The notes below the pieces were generated by a model. That model was not told the DNA's origin. It did no database searches and saw only the letters and a program-made list of their open reading frames with translations. From positions 1 to 64,000 of the forward strand of contig JAEDHK010000003.1 in assembly GCA_016297005.1 (NCBI GenBank): a stretch of DNA of 64,000 bases. Direction: 5' to 3'. The stretch comes from Clostridia bacterium. Its GTDB lineage: Bacteria; Bacillota; Clostridia; Christensenellales; DTU072. Positions 1 through 8,117 of this stretch are shown piece by piece (position 1 is the first letter of the stretch; each line of letters opens with the position of its first letter). The position numbers and the translations under genes are program-made.

Positions 1-648
1 CAGATCGTCTTGAATAAACGCCTCATAAGCGGCGTCAAAAAGGATAAGGGCGTTGGTTTTTAACGCAAATTCAACCCAAATTTTAAGTTGATCGCGAGAA
101 AAAGTTGCGCCGGTCGGGTTATTGGGAGAACATAGATAAAATACGTTTCCTTTCGTGTTTTCATCCGGTAGAGGTAAAAACCCGTTTTTTTCGTTGCCGA
201 ATATGTATTCGATCTTACGACCAAGCATCACGTTGCTATCGACATAAACGGGATAAACCGGATCCGGAACGACGATCACGTTATCGTTATCCAGCAGATC
301 GGTAAAGTTACCGATATCGCTCTTGGCTCCGTCAGAAACAAATATTTCGTCGGGAGCTAGTTTTACGTTCATTTCTTTCAGATAGTATTCGGCAATTTTT
401 TCGCGTAAAAAAGCGTAGCCCTGTTCCGGGCCGTATCCGCGGAACGATTCTTTGCAGCCCATTTCGGTCGCGGCCTTCTTCATAGCCTCGACGACTTCGG
501 GAATGAGCGGTTGGGTTACGTCGCCGATTCCCATTTTAATTAACTTTTGATCGGGATGTGCGGCAGCATAGGCATTTACCTTTTTCGCAATATCAGTAAA
601 AAGATAACTTTCTTTTAGGTTTTTGTAGTTTTCATTAATTTTAAACAT
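1..648 (-). CDS. dapL: LL-diaminopimelate aminotransferase (3' part missing)
   Basis: PLP-dependent class I/II aminotransferase that makes LL-diaminopimelate directly from tetrahydrodipicolinate in lysine and peptidoglycan synthesis. The 216 codons present run off the left window edge, about half of the usual ~400 residues. Seen from the ATG: an N-terminal MFKINENYKNLKESYLF, then KMGIGDVTQPLIPEVVEAM, the glycine-rich FRGYGPEQGY segment, FVSDGAKSDIGN, PDPVYPVYVDSN and the cofactor-loop SPNNPTGATF, all typical of DapL rather than of aspartate aminotransferase. The catalytic lysine would lie beyond the edge. The start is set by GGAG eight bases upstream; it overlaps the end of dapF by 8 bases, so both are translated from one mRNA. 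Confidence 0.93.
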   Translation of the reverse strand, partial: MFKINENYKNLKESYLFTDIAKKVNAYAAAHPDQKLIKMGIGDVTQPLIPEVVEAMKKAATEMGCKESFRGYGPEQGYAFLREKIAEYYLKEMNVKLAPDEIFVSDGAKSDIGNFTDLLDNDNVIVVPDPVYPVYVDSNVMLGRKIEYIFGNEKNGFLPLPDENTKGNVFYLCSPNNPTGATFSRDQLKIWVEFALKTNALILFDAAYEAFIQDDL

Positions 649-1378
649 GTATTTCTCCTTCAAAATTGTATTCGGCCGTGCCGACTTGAACAATTTCATT
701 ATTTTCTATTCTGCAAACAAGCGTGCCGCCAAGAAGATGGATAACGGCTTCTTTTCTGCCCGACGCAATCAGTACCGCAGCGGCCCCCGTTCCGCAAGCT
801 AACGTTTCGCCGCAACCTCTCTCGTATATGCGCACGTTAAATCCGTCGTCTGTTTTTGTAACGAATTCGACGTTCGTACGGAACGGAAAAAAATCCGTGC
901 ATTCGGAAATAGATCCGGCTAAAGCTTCGTCATAAGGCTTTTCTATTACGAAATGAGGATTTCCTACGTTTACTTTTTTTCCGCAATAAATCTTATGATT
1001 TATCACTATATTTCTTAATTCCGTATCGTATGATACAGGTTTCCCTAAATTAATAGATACAGATTCTCCATCATAAAAGCCTGACCTTACTCCTGCTTTC
1101 GTTTGTACGGTTATTTTTTTTCCGATTGCGTTCTGATGTCTGATCAGACATCTTAATGCGTTGCCGCACATCTCCGCTTCGGTTCCGTCTACGTTATAAA
1201 TATTCATGGACAGAGCATACTTATCTATTTTTTTAAATAGTACGACTCCGTCGCTTCCTATTCCTTTATGTCTGTCGCATAATAAAGGAATACTCAGATC
1301 CGGGATATGCCCGGAAAATTGCTCTTGATCAATAAAAATATAATCGTTGCCCAGACCGTTCATTTTAAAAAACCGCAT
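641..1378 (-). CDS. dapF: diaminopimelate epimerase
   Basis: Interconverts LL- and meso-diaminopimelate, the step after DapL. The protein has 245 residues, a little shorter than the usual ~275. Both catalytic cysteines are visible: Cys71 in AEMCGNALRC and Cys195 in ETLACGTGAAA; the N-terminal KMNGLGNDYIFID is the standard family start. GAGG precedes the ATG by a few bases. It lies directly upstream of dapL with an 8-base overlap, giving a two-step lysine/cell-wall unit. The zinc-ribbon gene ends 46 bases upstream of its start, so it may be the distal part of the rpoD-trmK-nif3 transcript. Confidence 0.95.
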   Translation of the reverse strand: MRFFKMNGLGNDYIFIDQEQFSGHIPDLSIPLLCDRHKGIGSDGVVLFKKIDKYALSMNIYNVDGTEAEMCGNALRCLIRHQNAIGKKITVQTKAGVRSGFYDGESVSINLGKPVSYDTELRNIVINHKIYCGKKVNVGNPHFVIEKPYDEALAGSISECTDFFPFRTNVEFVTKTDDGFNVRIYERGCGETLACGTGAAAVLIASGRKEAVIHLLGGTLVCRIENNEIVQVGTAEYNFEGEIHV

Positions 1379-1424
1379 ATTTCCTCTTCTATAAAGAATA
1401 TATACGGTTTTCTATTGATCGTTA

Positions 1425-2123
1425 TTACATTTTATATACGATTCTTCCGCAATGCGGGCATTCGGCGATGTTTCCCGGGTCCTGTAATTTTTTGTCCACC
1501 TCGATAGAGATATCCATACCGCAAGCGCTACAATTTTTATCCATATACGGAACAAACGCCGGCATCTTTTTGTTTTTACGTAGTTCTTGATACTGTTTTA
1601 GGTAGTTCGGTTCGATTTCTTTGGCGATATTGTCCAATGACTTTCTGATACCTTGTGTTTTAGCCTCGAATTCAGCTTTCTTTTTATTGAAAGCTTGGGT
1701 GCAATTCATATACTCGCGATTCAATGCGTCCATTTTGTCGTTTATGGCGCGGTTCTGCGCCGCGGCGTCCGCGATGGATTTTGTCACTTTCGTAAATTCT
1801 TTGGATAATTCGTTAACGATTTTCTCATATTCTTGGAGTTGGTTTTCGTATTGAACAAAATCGTCTTCTGTTTTAAATTCTGTTTCAGCGGAAAGATTTT
1901 CTTTCATTTCTTCCGTTTCGGTCAGCTTCGCTGAAATTTTTTGCATGGAGGCAAAATACCCGGCCAACGCCTTAGAAAGCTCTTGTAAAGAATTGTTGCA
2001 TTCAATGAATTTATTTTTACAAAGTATGGCTCTTTTCCGCTCCTCGGATTCCCTCAATTCTTTTTCTTGGCGATAATAAACGAGGTCGGTTTTTTGATAT
2101 TCCAACATTTTTTGAAGTGACAT
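1425..2123 (-). CDS. coiled-coil zinc-ribbon protein (CT398/C4-type zinc ribbon family)
   Basis: A 232-residue protein: residues ~1-175 form a charged helical hairpin (long runs of E, K and Q without proline), followed by a C4 zinc ribbon with CSACGMDI and CPHCGRIV about 22 residues apart. This is the architecture of the conserved C4-type zinc-ribbon family that commonly sits beside nif3 in Bacillota and actinobacteria. The biochemical role of the family is not settled; binding to nucleic acid or to secretion/flagellar sigma partners has been suggested for distant members. GGAGAATATC precedes the ATG. It ends the trmK-nif3 string, 11 bases after nif3. Confidence 0.85.
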   Translation of the reverse strand: MSLQKMLEYQKTDLVYYRQEKELRESEERKRAILCKNKFIECNNSLQELSKALAGYFASMQKISAKLTETEEMKENLSAETEFKTEDDFVQYENQLQEYEKIVNELSKEFTKVTKSIADAAAQNRAINDKMDALNREYMNCTQAFNKKKAEFEAKTQGIRKSLDNIAKEIEPNYLKQYQELRKNKKMPAFVPYMDKNCSACGMDISIEVDKKLQDPGNIAECPHCGRIVYKM

Positions 2124-2134
2124 GATATTCTCCT

Positions 2135-2893
2135 TTATTCATAGGGGTTTTGCACGCATTCCGCTTCATAAACGCGCACGTTCGGCATTTTTTTTGCGAT
2201 CAGATTTTTAATGAGTTTCAAAAAACCTCTTTCGCTTGTAAAATGACCAACTTCAATTATAGCATATCCGATGTCTTTTGACAATCGTGCGACGTTATAT
2301 TTTACTTCCGAAGTAACAAAAACGTCGCTTATTTCGCTGCACGAGAGTAATAATTTTTCGTCGCCCCCGCCTGCACCGTTTACGCAAACAACTTTTTTGA
2401 CTTTATTTTTTGATCCGGAGATTACTTTTACGTGTTTTTCTCCGAGCGCTTCTTTAATCATTTCTGCGTATTCGTACAAATCGATTTCTTGTTTTAATCT
2501 TCCAATTCTTCCTTCAGAAAACGTTTTGACGTTGGAAAGGCCGATTTGTCCGGCAAAAATGTCGTTAAGTCCTCCCTGCGCGAAGTCAATATTTGTATGC
2601 GCGGAATAAACGCTGATATCGTTAATTGTTGCGTCGATCAAAGCACGTACTTTCGGTTGTCGTACGTCGATCTTTTCCCAAGCGTTCCAGATAGAAGGAT
2701 GATGCTCGATAATCAGATTGCATTTTTTTTCTTTTGCTTCGTCGACAATGGCCGGAGATAGATCGAGACAGACGAGAACGCCCGTCAATTCTTTGCTTAA
2801 ATCGCCTGTTTTCAAGCCGCAATGATCGTACGGAAGCTGTGTTTCAAGAGGTGCGAATTCTTCGATTATTTCAATGATTTTTTGTTGTACCAA
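2135..2893 (-). CDS. Nif3-like dinuclear metal-centre protein (GTP cyclohydrolase I type 2 family)
   Basis: Member of the Nif3/YqfO family, toroidal hexamers with a two-metal site; the physiological substrate is unknown. Metal-ligand motifs are seen as IEHHPSIW (near residue 62), YSAHTNIDFAQGG (near residue 97) and the C-terminal GHFTSERGF (near residue 217). At 252 residues it is the short form that lacks the inserted PII-like domain of B. subtilis YqfO. The start is a TTG inside the end of trmK (28-base overlap), the only plausible start, with AGGAGG ten bases upstream. The trmK-nif3 pairing is usual in Bacillota. Confidence 0.92.
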   Translation of the reverse strand: MVQQKIIEIIEEFAPLETQLPYDHCGLKTGDLSKELTGVLVCLDLSPAIVDEAKEKKCNLIIEHHPSIWNAWEKIDVRQPKVRALIDATINDISVYSAHTNIDFAQGGLNDIFAGQIGLSNVKTFSEGRIGRLKQEIDLYEYAEMIKEALGEKHVKVISGSKNKVKKVVCVNGAGGGDEKLLLSCSEISDVFVTSEVKYNVARLSKDIGYAIIEVGHFTSERGFLKLIKNLIAKKMPNVRVYEAECVQNPYE

Positions 2894-3516
2894 CGGTCCG
2901 CTTCCTCCTTTTCTGCTTTTGTCTTCGGATTTATTTTGTCTTCTATCAGGTTATTCAACTTATCAAGTTGTTTCTTTCTTAACGATACGTAAGAAAAGAA
3001 ATCATTAGTTTCCGGTTGATTCTTTCCGAAAAACATTTCTTCGTCCGAATAATTTGTTGCGCCTTTACTTGCAACGATAATCGGATAATATTTTTTATCA
3101 AAAATTATATAGTCTTTTATAACGAAAAATCCGTTGTTTTTTAAAAATTGTCTCAATATTTGCGGGTCTTGATGGGGAGAAAGAACGTATTTATCCGCAA
3201 AATCTCTCTGAGATAAAATATGCACCGTTTCCGTTGCGCCCATACCTGCGATTACGGCGATCGAGACTTTTTCAGGCAAGTCCGTCGCGCCGTCCGAATA
3301 AAGCAAAGTCATCCGGGAATCTACCTTTTCTTCCCGACTCAAAGCTTCTGCTTTTTCAAGACTTTTTTTACTGATATCGACGGCATAGCCGAACTTTACT
3401 TTATTATTCAGCAGCGCGGAAACAATTAATTTCCCATGATCGCAACCGATATCCGCGCACGTCTCTCCTTCGAGTTCGGACAAAATCGCCTGTAAGCGAC
3501 GGCTTAGTTTGACCAT
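2866..3516 (-). CDS. trmK: tRNA (adenine(22)-N1)-methyltransferase
   Basis: SAM-dependent methyltransferase that makes m1A22 in tRNA. The 216-residue protein shows the SAM-binding CADIGCDHGKL motif near residue 18, AVDISKKSLEKAE, and the family's IAGMGATE, followed by a helical C-terminal extension rich in K and E. This layout is that of B. subtilis TrmK (YqfN). Its ATG overlaps the rpoD stop codon by one base (TAATG), so the two are translationally coupled. It is followed by nif3 with a 28-base overlap. Confidence 0.93.
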   Translation of the reverse strand: MVKLSRRLQAILSELEGETCADIGCDHGKLIVSALLNNKVKFGYAVDISKKSLEKAEALSREEKVDSRMTLLYSDGATDLPEKVSIAVIAGMGATETVHILSQRDFADKYVLSPHQDPQILRQFLKNNGFFVIKDYIIFDKKYYPIIVASKGATNYSDEEMFFGKNQPETNDFFSYVSLRKKQLDKLNNLIEDKINPKTKAEKEEADRWYNKKSLK

Positions 3517-4583
3517 TATTTATCCAAGAAATCCTGAAATTTTTTGATTTTGTTCGGGTGGCGCAACTTTCGGAGCGCTTTGGCTTCGATCTGGCGTATA
3601 CGCTCACGCGTGACGTTAAATACTTTGCCGACCTCTTCGAGCGTTCTCGGGCGGTTGTCGCGTAATCCGTAACGAAGAATCAAAACGGCCGATTCGCGCG
3701 GAGCGAGCGTATTGAGTATTTCTTCAATTTGTTCTTTCAACATCTTGCTCTCGGCAATATCAAGTTGGTTTGCCGTAGTTTTATCTTCGATAAAGTCACC
3801 CAGATGACTGTCTTCTTCTTCGCCAATGGGGGTTTCAAGCGAAACGGGGTCAAGAGCGATCTTTTGAATCTCGGCAACCTTCGATTCGGGAATACCCATT
3901 GCTTCGGCAATTTCGGCTTGCGTGGGTTCGCGCCCCAATTTTTGCAGGAGCATACGGCTGATCTTGGTCATTCTGTTGATTGTCTCTACCATGTGGACGG
4001 GAATGCGAATGGTTCTGGCCTGATCTGCAAGAGACCTGGTAATCGCCTGTCTGATCCACCACGTTGCGTAAGTAGAAAACTTATATCCGCGCGTGTAATC
4101 GAATTTTTCGACCGCTTTCATAAGTCCGAGGTTACCTTCTTGTATCAGATCCAAGAAATGCATTCCTCTTCCGACGTAACGCTTCGCTATATTGACGACG
4201 AGACGAAGGTTTGCGTTGATAAGTTCTTTCTTCGCTTCTTCATCCCCTTCCGCCATGCGCTTTGCGATATCAATCTCTTCTTGCGGGGATAAAAGCGCAA
4301 CGCGCCCGATATCTTTTAAATACATCTTAACAGAGTCGTCGATACTGACTTCGTTCATGATCTTTTGGATCATTTGCTCGCTCAGTTTTTCTTGATCGGC
4401 AACGCTCGTTACTTTGATACCGTTATCTTCTAACGTTTTATAAACGTCCTCCATCTCGCTCGCATCTAACTCGATTCTGTCCATGCGGTTGAGGAGTTCG
4501 TCTTCCGGAATGGCTTTTTTCTCCTTATACAGCTCGATTATTTTTTCCAGTTCCTGTTTCTTTCGTTTTTCTTTTTCCGCCAT
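3516..4583 (-). CDS. rpoD: RNA polymerase primary sigma factor (sigma-A/RpoD)
   Basis: The housekeeping sigma factor, 355 residues, close to the short Bacillota form (B. subtilis SigA 371). Seen: a short helical region 1.1 (~1-65), region 1.2 with DSVKMYLKDIGRVALL (~83-98), region 2 with NLRLVVNIAKRYVGRGM and FSTYATWWIRQAI, region 3, and region 4 with a helix-turn-helix ending VTRERIRQIEAKALRKLR. The window's own promoters (TTGACA, 17 bases, TATAAT) fit this factor. GGAGAAAG precedes the ATG. It follows dnaG by 15 bases as in the classic macromolecular-synthesis operon. Confidence 0.98.
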   Translation of the reverse strand: MAEKEKRKKQELEKIIELYKEKKAIPEDELLNRMDRIELDASEMEDVYKTLEDNGIKVTSVADQEKLSEQMIQKIMNEVSIDDSVKMYLKDIGRVALLSPQEEIDIAKRMAEGDEEAKKELINANLRLVVNIAKRYVGRGMHFLDLIQEGNLGLMKAVEKFDYTRGYKFSTYATWWIRQAITRSLADQARTIRIPVHMVETINRMTKISRMLLQKLGREPTQAEIAEAMGIPESKVAEIQKIALDPVSLETPIGEEEDSHLGDFIEDKTTANQLDIAESKMLKEQIEEILNTLAPRESAVLILRYGLRDNRPRTLEEVGKVFNVTRERIRQIEAKALRKLRHPNKIKKFQDFLDK

Positions 4584-4598
4584 TTTCTTTCTCCTGTT

Positions 4599-6338
4599 CT
4601 ATATGGTAAATTTGGTTAATTCGGCAATTTTCCGCTTGATTTCATATTTTTTATCTTCATCCGCATCCGCATTGTTTAATTCGTCAAGCAACCTCTTCAT
4701 TTCCTTGATTTTGAAAAACTTTTTTAATTTTGTAAGACTTTGCCTGTAATATTCTTCTTTATTTTCTTCTTTAACGTCTTCGATAGCGTCTATGATCTTG
4801 CCCGCTTCTTCTTCATCGATTATTTCAAAAAGTTTGTCAGCGCGAGGATAAATACCCTTTTTCCCGCACTCGATGACATATCCTATCACTTTTTTGTGGG
4901 CTTCTTCAAAAAAGTACTCGTCGTTGACGTCAACGAGCCGTACGAACGGTTTTCCAAAATACATGCAGGATAAAACAAACCGAGCTGCGAGAAACAGTGC
5001 GTTTTTTTCTTTTTCATCATTTTTCGCGGGTGTTTTCGGCGGTTCCGGGGCACGTTCGATCCCCTCCTGCCCGTTAAGCGCTTCTAAGCTGAGACCGCCT
5101 TTTTTAGCTACTTCTTCGAGATAAACGCCTTTTTCGACGTTGTCCAATTCATTCAGAACGGCAAGCGCTTCTTTGGCATACTTTACTTTATCGTCGTAGC
5201 TGTTAAAGTTGTGTCGTCCTGCAATGGTATACAACTTAAAATCGATAAGCGGCAAGGCTTCTTGCATTAGTTTTTCGTATCCGTCTCTTCCGTACTTTCT
5301 TACGTAATCATCCGGGTCGAGATTATCGCGAAGACATACGACTTTAATGTCGATACCCATTCCTTTAAGGAGTTCGAGTCCTCGGATCGTGGCGTTTTGT
5401 CCGGCGCTGTCGCCGTCGTACGATACGTAAACAACGTCCGCATAGCGTTTTATTTCACGGCATTGTTCAAGCGTAAGCGAAGTACCCATCGAGGCGACGG
5501 CATAAGGAATGCCGGCTTGATTCAGACTGATCACGTCCATGTGTCCTTCTACGAGGATCATCTTTCTCGGTGCATCTTGTTTATATTTTTTAAAAATATT
5601 AATGCCAAAAAGATTCTTTCTTTTATTAAACGCAAGCGTCGTGGAAGTGTTTTTGTATTTGGCAAAATCCGGTTTTTTTTCGAGCAATCTACCCGTAAAG
5701 CCTAACACTTTTCCGCTCCCGCTTATGATGGGTATAATTAATCGTCCGCCGAAAAAGTCGTACGGTTTACCGCTATTGTTTATTCCGACCACGCCGGAGT
5801 CTTTCATGGATGATATATCGAAACCTTTTTGCGTAAGATAATCCGGCAGAGTCTCGAAATCGGGAGAATAACCCATTCCGAATCGATTAACGGTCGACCA
5901 GGTAATCTCTCGTCCGGCAAGATACTCTCGGGCTACAGAACCGGAGTCTGATTTCAGACAATTATAGTAATACATAGCTGTTTCTTTATTGACGGCATAT
6001 ATTTTTTCCAACGTTTTTTTACGTTTTGCCTCTTCCGGATTATACGTTTGTTCCGGCAATTCGAGCCCGGCGCGTTTTGCGAGTGATTCTACGGCCTCGA
6101 TAAACGTCATTCCGTTTTCTTCCATCATAAACGTGAAAATATTACCATGCTTTCCGCAACCGTAGCATCGATATATTTGTTGATCGCATCTGATCTGAAA
6201 AGAAGGCGTTTTTTCTTTGTGAAACGGACAACACGCCCAATAATCCCGTCCTTTTCTGGAAACGGGAATGTATTGACCGATTACGTCTGCAATATCCAAT
6301 CTGCTCTTAATCTGTTCAATAAAACTTTCCGGATACAT
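4599..6338 (-). CDS. dnaG: DNA primase
   Basis: Makes RNA primers at the replication fork. Seen in order: CHC2 zinc finger (CPFHKEKTPSF and CYGCGKHGN, residues ~37-66), the primase core, the TOPRIM metal site with MILVEGHMDVISL and YVSYDGDSAGQNA (~265-320), and a C-terminal helicase-binding region from ~440 that ends in charged helices. I chose the ATG at 6338 (MYPESFIEQI) rather than the in-frame TTG four codons earlier because homologues begin at this point; neither has a clear ribosome site. It lies 45 bases after a 94-residue gene and 15 bases before rpoD. Its partner helicase DnaB is coded nearby. Confidence 0.96.
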   Translation of the reverse strand: MYPESFIEQIKSRLDIADVIGQYIPVSRKGRDYWACCPFHKEKTPSFQIRCDQQIYRCYGCGKHGNIFTFMMEENGMTFIEAVESLAKRAGLELPEQTYNPEEAKRKKTLEKIYAVNKETAMYYYNCLKSDSGSVAREYLAGREITWSTVNRFGMGYSPDFETLPDYLTQKGFDISSMKDSGVVGINNSGKPYDFFGGRLIIPIISGSGKVLGFTGRLLEKKPDFAKYKNTSTTLAFNKRKNLFGINIFKKYKQDAPRKMILVEGHMDVISLNQAGIPYAVASMGTSLTLEQCREIKRYADVVYVSYDGDSAGQNATIRGLELLKGMGIDIKVVCLRDNLDPDDYVRKYGRDGYEKLMQEALPLIDFKLYTIAGRHNFNSYDDKVKYAKEALAVLNELDNVEKGVYLEEVAKKGGLSLEALNGQEGIERAPEPPKTPAKNDEKEKNALFLAARFVLSCMYFGKPFVRLVDVNDEYFFEEAHKKVIGYVIECGKKGIYPRADKLFEIIDEEEAGKIIDAIEDVKEENKEEYYRQSLTKLKKFFKIKEMKRLLDELNNADADEDKKYEIKRKIAELTKFTI

Positions 6339-6383
6339 ATTGTCTACCAATCAATAATTCGACAAAATGCGCCGCATATCCTT

Positions 6384-6668
6384 TTATCTCATAGAATTTC
6401 TTAATTTTAAATATACAGAAGACAGATTTAACAAATATCTTTGTTTTGTTTCTTCATCCATTTTTGATAATTCTTTTTTGTCTGTCAAAATTTCAAGCGG
6501 ATTAATGAATTCATCTTCGGCAAGGACTTCGGCAATCAGCTGTCGATATCGAGCCACTTCTGACAAAGGAAGTTTTTTTCCGTTTAAAAAAATAGAATCG
6601 TCTCCCGATTGAACCAAGGACATTCTTTGAAGCCTGATCTTCGCCGTTCTTATTACGTCTGTTTTCAT
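6384..6668 (-). CDS. small unknown protein, first gene of the dnaG-rpoD operon
   Basis: A 94-residue, mainly helical and charged protein of no family that I recognise. It has a strong AGGAGG seven bases before the ATG, so it is very likely translated. No signal peptide, membrane segment or cysteine motif is present; the C-terminal third (EETKQRYLLNLSSVYLKL) looks amphipathic. Many Clostridia carry a dGTPase gene at this position ahead of dnaG; this protein is far too short for that. Position suggests co-expression with primase and the main sigma factor, but function is unknown. Confidence 0.75.
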   Translation of the reverse strand: MKTDVIRTAKIRLQRMSLVQSGDDSIFLNGKKLPLSEVARYRQLIAEVLAEDEFINPLEILTDKKELSKMDEETKQRYLLNLSSVYLKLRNSMR

Positions 6669-6718
6669 GCTTTACCTCCTGTTTTATTTTACTTTATTAA
6701 GGATATCGAGGTAAATGA

Positions 6719-6747
6719 TGTGACAGAATAGGATAAAATAAGTCACA
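6719..6747. repeat. inverted repeat TGTGAC-N17-GTCACA between the rpsU and dnaG operons
   Basis: Arms at 6719-6724 and 6742-6747 are perfect complements with a 17-base AT-rich spacer, in the leader region of the leftward operon about 50 bases before its first gene. It could be an operator for a dimeric repressor or a chance repeat in AT-rich DNA. No known consensus is matched. Confidence 0.35.
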
Positions 6748-6800
6748 ATAAAATATATTTCCTTTTTTTGCGACAAATTTTTTTTATTTGGGAAAATGGT

Positions 6801-6832
6801 TTGACTTTTATAAGGAAATCATATAATATAAT
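6801..6832 (+). promoter_or_regulatory. promoter of rpsU
   Basis: TTGACT at 6801-6806 is followed by two overlapping TATAAT boxes, 6822-6827 (15-base spacer) and 6827-6832 (20-base spacer). Neither spacing is ideal; RNA polymerase may use an intermediate register. The rpsU start codon follows 35 bases after the second box, with GGGGGTGA as its ribosome site. Confidence 0.6.
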
Positions 6833-6866
6833 AGCAATATTTCCGAAACAAAGGGGGTGAATCATC

Positions 6867-7040
6867 ATGGCTACGGTATACGTTAAAGAAAACGAATCGG
6901 TAGACAGCGCCTTCCGTCGTTGGAAAAGAAAGTGTTCTACTGACGGCATCATCGGTGATCTCAAAAAACACGAAGTTTATGAGAAACCGAGCGTCAAGAG
7001 AAAGAAGAAAGCGGAAAACGCCAGAAAAAGAAAGTATTAA
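6867..7040 (+). CDS. rpsU: 30S ribosomal protein S21
   Basis: A 57-residue basic protein of the small ribosomal subunit that contacts the 3' end of 16S rRNA near the Shine-Dalgarno helix. Sequence MATVYVKENESVDSAFRRW at the N terminus and the lysine/arginine-rich tail ending ENARKRKY are diagnostic. An unusually purine-rich ribosome site (GGGGGTGA, 6853-6860) stands six bases before the ATG. It has its own promoter and a strong terminator, so it is a single-gene unit. It is divergent from dnaG and rpoD, with which rpsU forms one operon in enterobacteria. Confidence 0.97.
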   Translation: MATVYVKENESVDSAFRRWKRKCSTDGIIGDLKKHEVYEKPSVKRKKKAENARKRKY

Positions 7041-7049
7041 TTAAAAATG

Positions 7050-7076
7050 AACGCACCTATCTAAGGTGCGTTTTTT
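7050..7076 (+). terminator. terminator of rpsU
   Basis: Stem AACGCACCT / AGGTGCGTT (7050-7058 with 7064-7072), five-base loop, then a run of T to 7076. It also lies just past the end of the leftward ATPase gene and may act in both directions, though the T run favours the rightward one. Confidence 0.85.
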
Positions 7077-7088
7077 ATGCAATATTCT

Positions 7089-8087
7089 TTATGCGTATTT
7101 TTCGAGGATGGTAATAAGATCGGGGATCTGCGTCTTCTCCTCTTTTGTCCTTTTGTAAATGCACATATGCGCCGTTTTGTCCAAATGCGGCATGGTAGTG
7201 ATTTCTACGTATTCGTTTTTGTTTGAAATGCCATAGACGGTTGAGGAGATCTTTTTCTTATAAGCTTCCTCTTGATTTCCGATGGCGCGTAAAAAATCCC
7301 GACGGTCGCAATAATATTCGGTATTGTTTTCGACAAGTTTATAAATGATTTCATCGCCCGTTGTCTCTTTGACGGCATAACTGTCGCTCCCGGTTTTATA
7401 CGTTTCTCTTTCGGAACGCGTTTTTACGTCTAATTGTTCAAAATCGGGCAAGGATATGATAAATTTTTCGTTAAATAGAAAAGGTTTTTCTTCGCCGCAA
7501 AAATTTGAAATAGCTATGAGAAGTTCGTTCATTTTTTCTTCAAAATTATTTGTTGCGTTCAATACGTATAGATTCGGATGGTCGGACCAGGCAAGCAGTA
7601 TCTTATCGTCAAGCGCTTGTGCTTTAACTGCGTCTTCGGTACGGATCCGATTTATGTTTTTATCATAAGTTTTTCTGGAAATATTGGAAACAGATCGAAG
7701 CATAAACACGGCGTCGTAACGCTCTAATGTTTCAAGACGGGTCGTGTTACGTTCTTTTAACAGGAAGTAATATTCGTTAGGCGTCAGATAGGCCGCATTA
7801 TCGGGTAGTCCCCTGTCGCATACGATTAATACTTTATCCGCGCCCGTCGCCAGGGCTTCTTGTCCGCACACGTCTTCTTTGGTACATTGCAGATAGAATT
7901 GCTTCGCTTGATAATTATAAACGCCAAGCTCATGCGGCGTGATTCCGCTAAGGCGCAACTCTGTGGCCGTTTCGTTGATAATAAAAACCTTATAGTCCAT
8001 TTTGGAAAAAGATTCTTTAATACGGCTCAGAGCCGCGGTTTTGCCTGCGCAGGGCCCTCCGGTAAGTGCGATTTTCAGTAGTTTCAT
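7089..8087 (-). CDS. P-loop ATPase/kinase-like protein (AAA_28, NadR/Ttd14 type)
   Basis: A 332-residue protein. The N-terminal half has a Walker A motif (LTGGPCAGKTAAL, residues ~8-20), INETATELRLSGI and VLIVCDRGLPDNAAYL, the pattern of the NadR/Ttd14-like P-loop kinase family. The C-terminal ~130 residues (from FIISLPDFEQL) alternate charged and hydrophobic strands with RSERETYKTGSDSY-type residues and look like a CYTH/triphosphate-tunnel barrel; that part is inference. Substrate unknown: nucleotide or polyphosphate-like ligands are possible. It ends the pepF-lipoprotein-dnaB transcript, 30 bases after dnaB, with AGGGG before the ATG. Confidence 0.7.
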   Translation of the reverse strand: MKLLKIALTGGPCAGKTAALSRIKESFSKMDYKVFIINETATELRLSGITPHELGVYNYQAKQFYLQCTKEDVCGQEALATGADKVLIVCDRGLPDNAAYLTPNEYYFLLKERNTTRLETLERYDAVFMLRSVSNISRKTYDKNINRIRTEDAVKAQALDDKILLAWSDHPNLYVLNATNNFEEKMNELLIAISNFCGEEKPFLFNEKFIISLPDFEQLDVKTRSERETYKTGSDSYAVKETTGDEIIYKLVENNTEYYCDRRDFLRAIGNQEEAYKKKISSTVYGISNKNEYVEITTMPHLDKTAHMCIYKRTKEEKTQIPDLITILEKYA

Positions 8088-8117
8088 GAATACCCCTGTT
8101 TTTTATCTGTCAGATAA

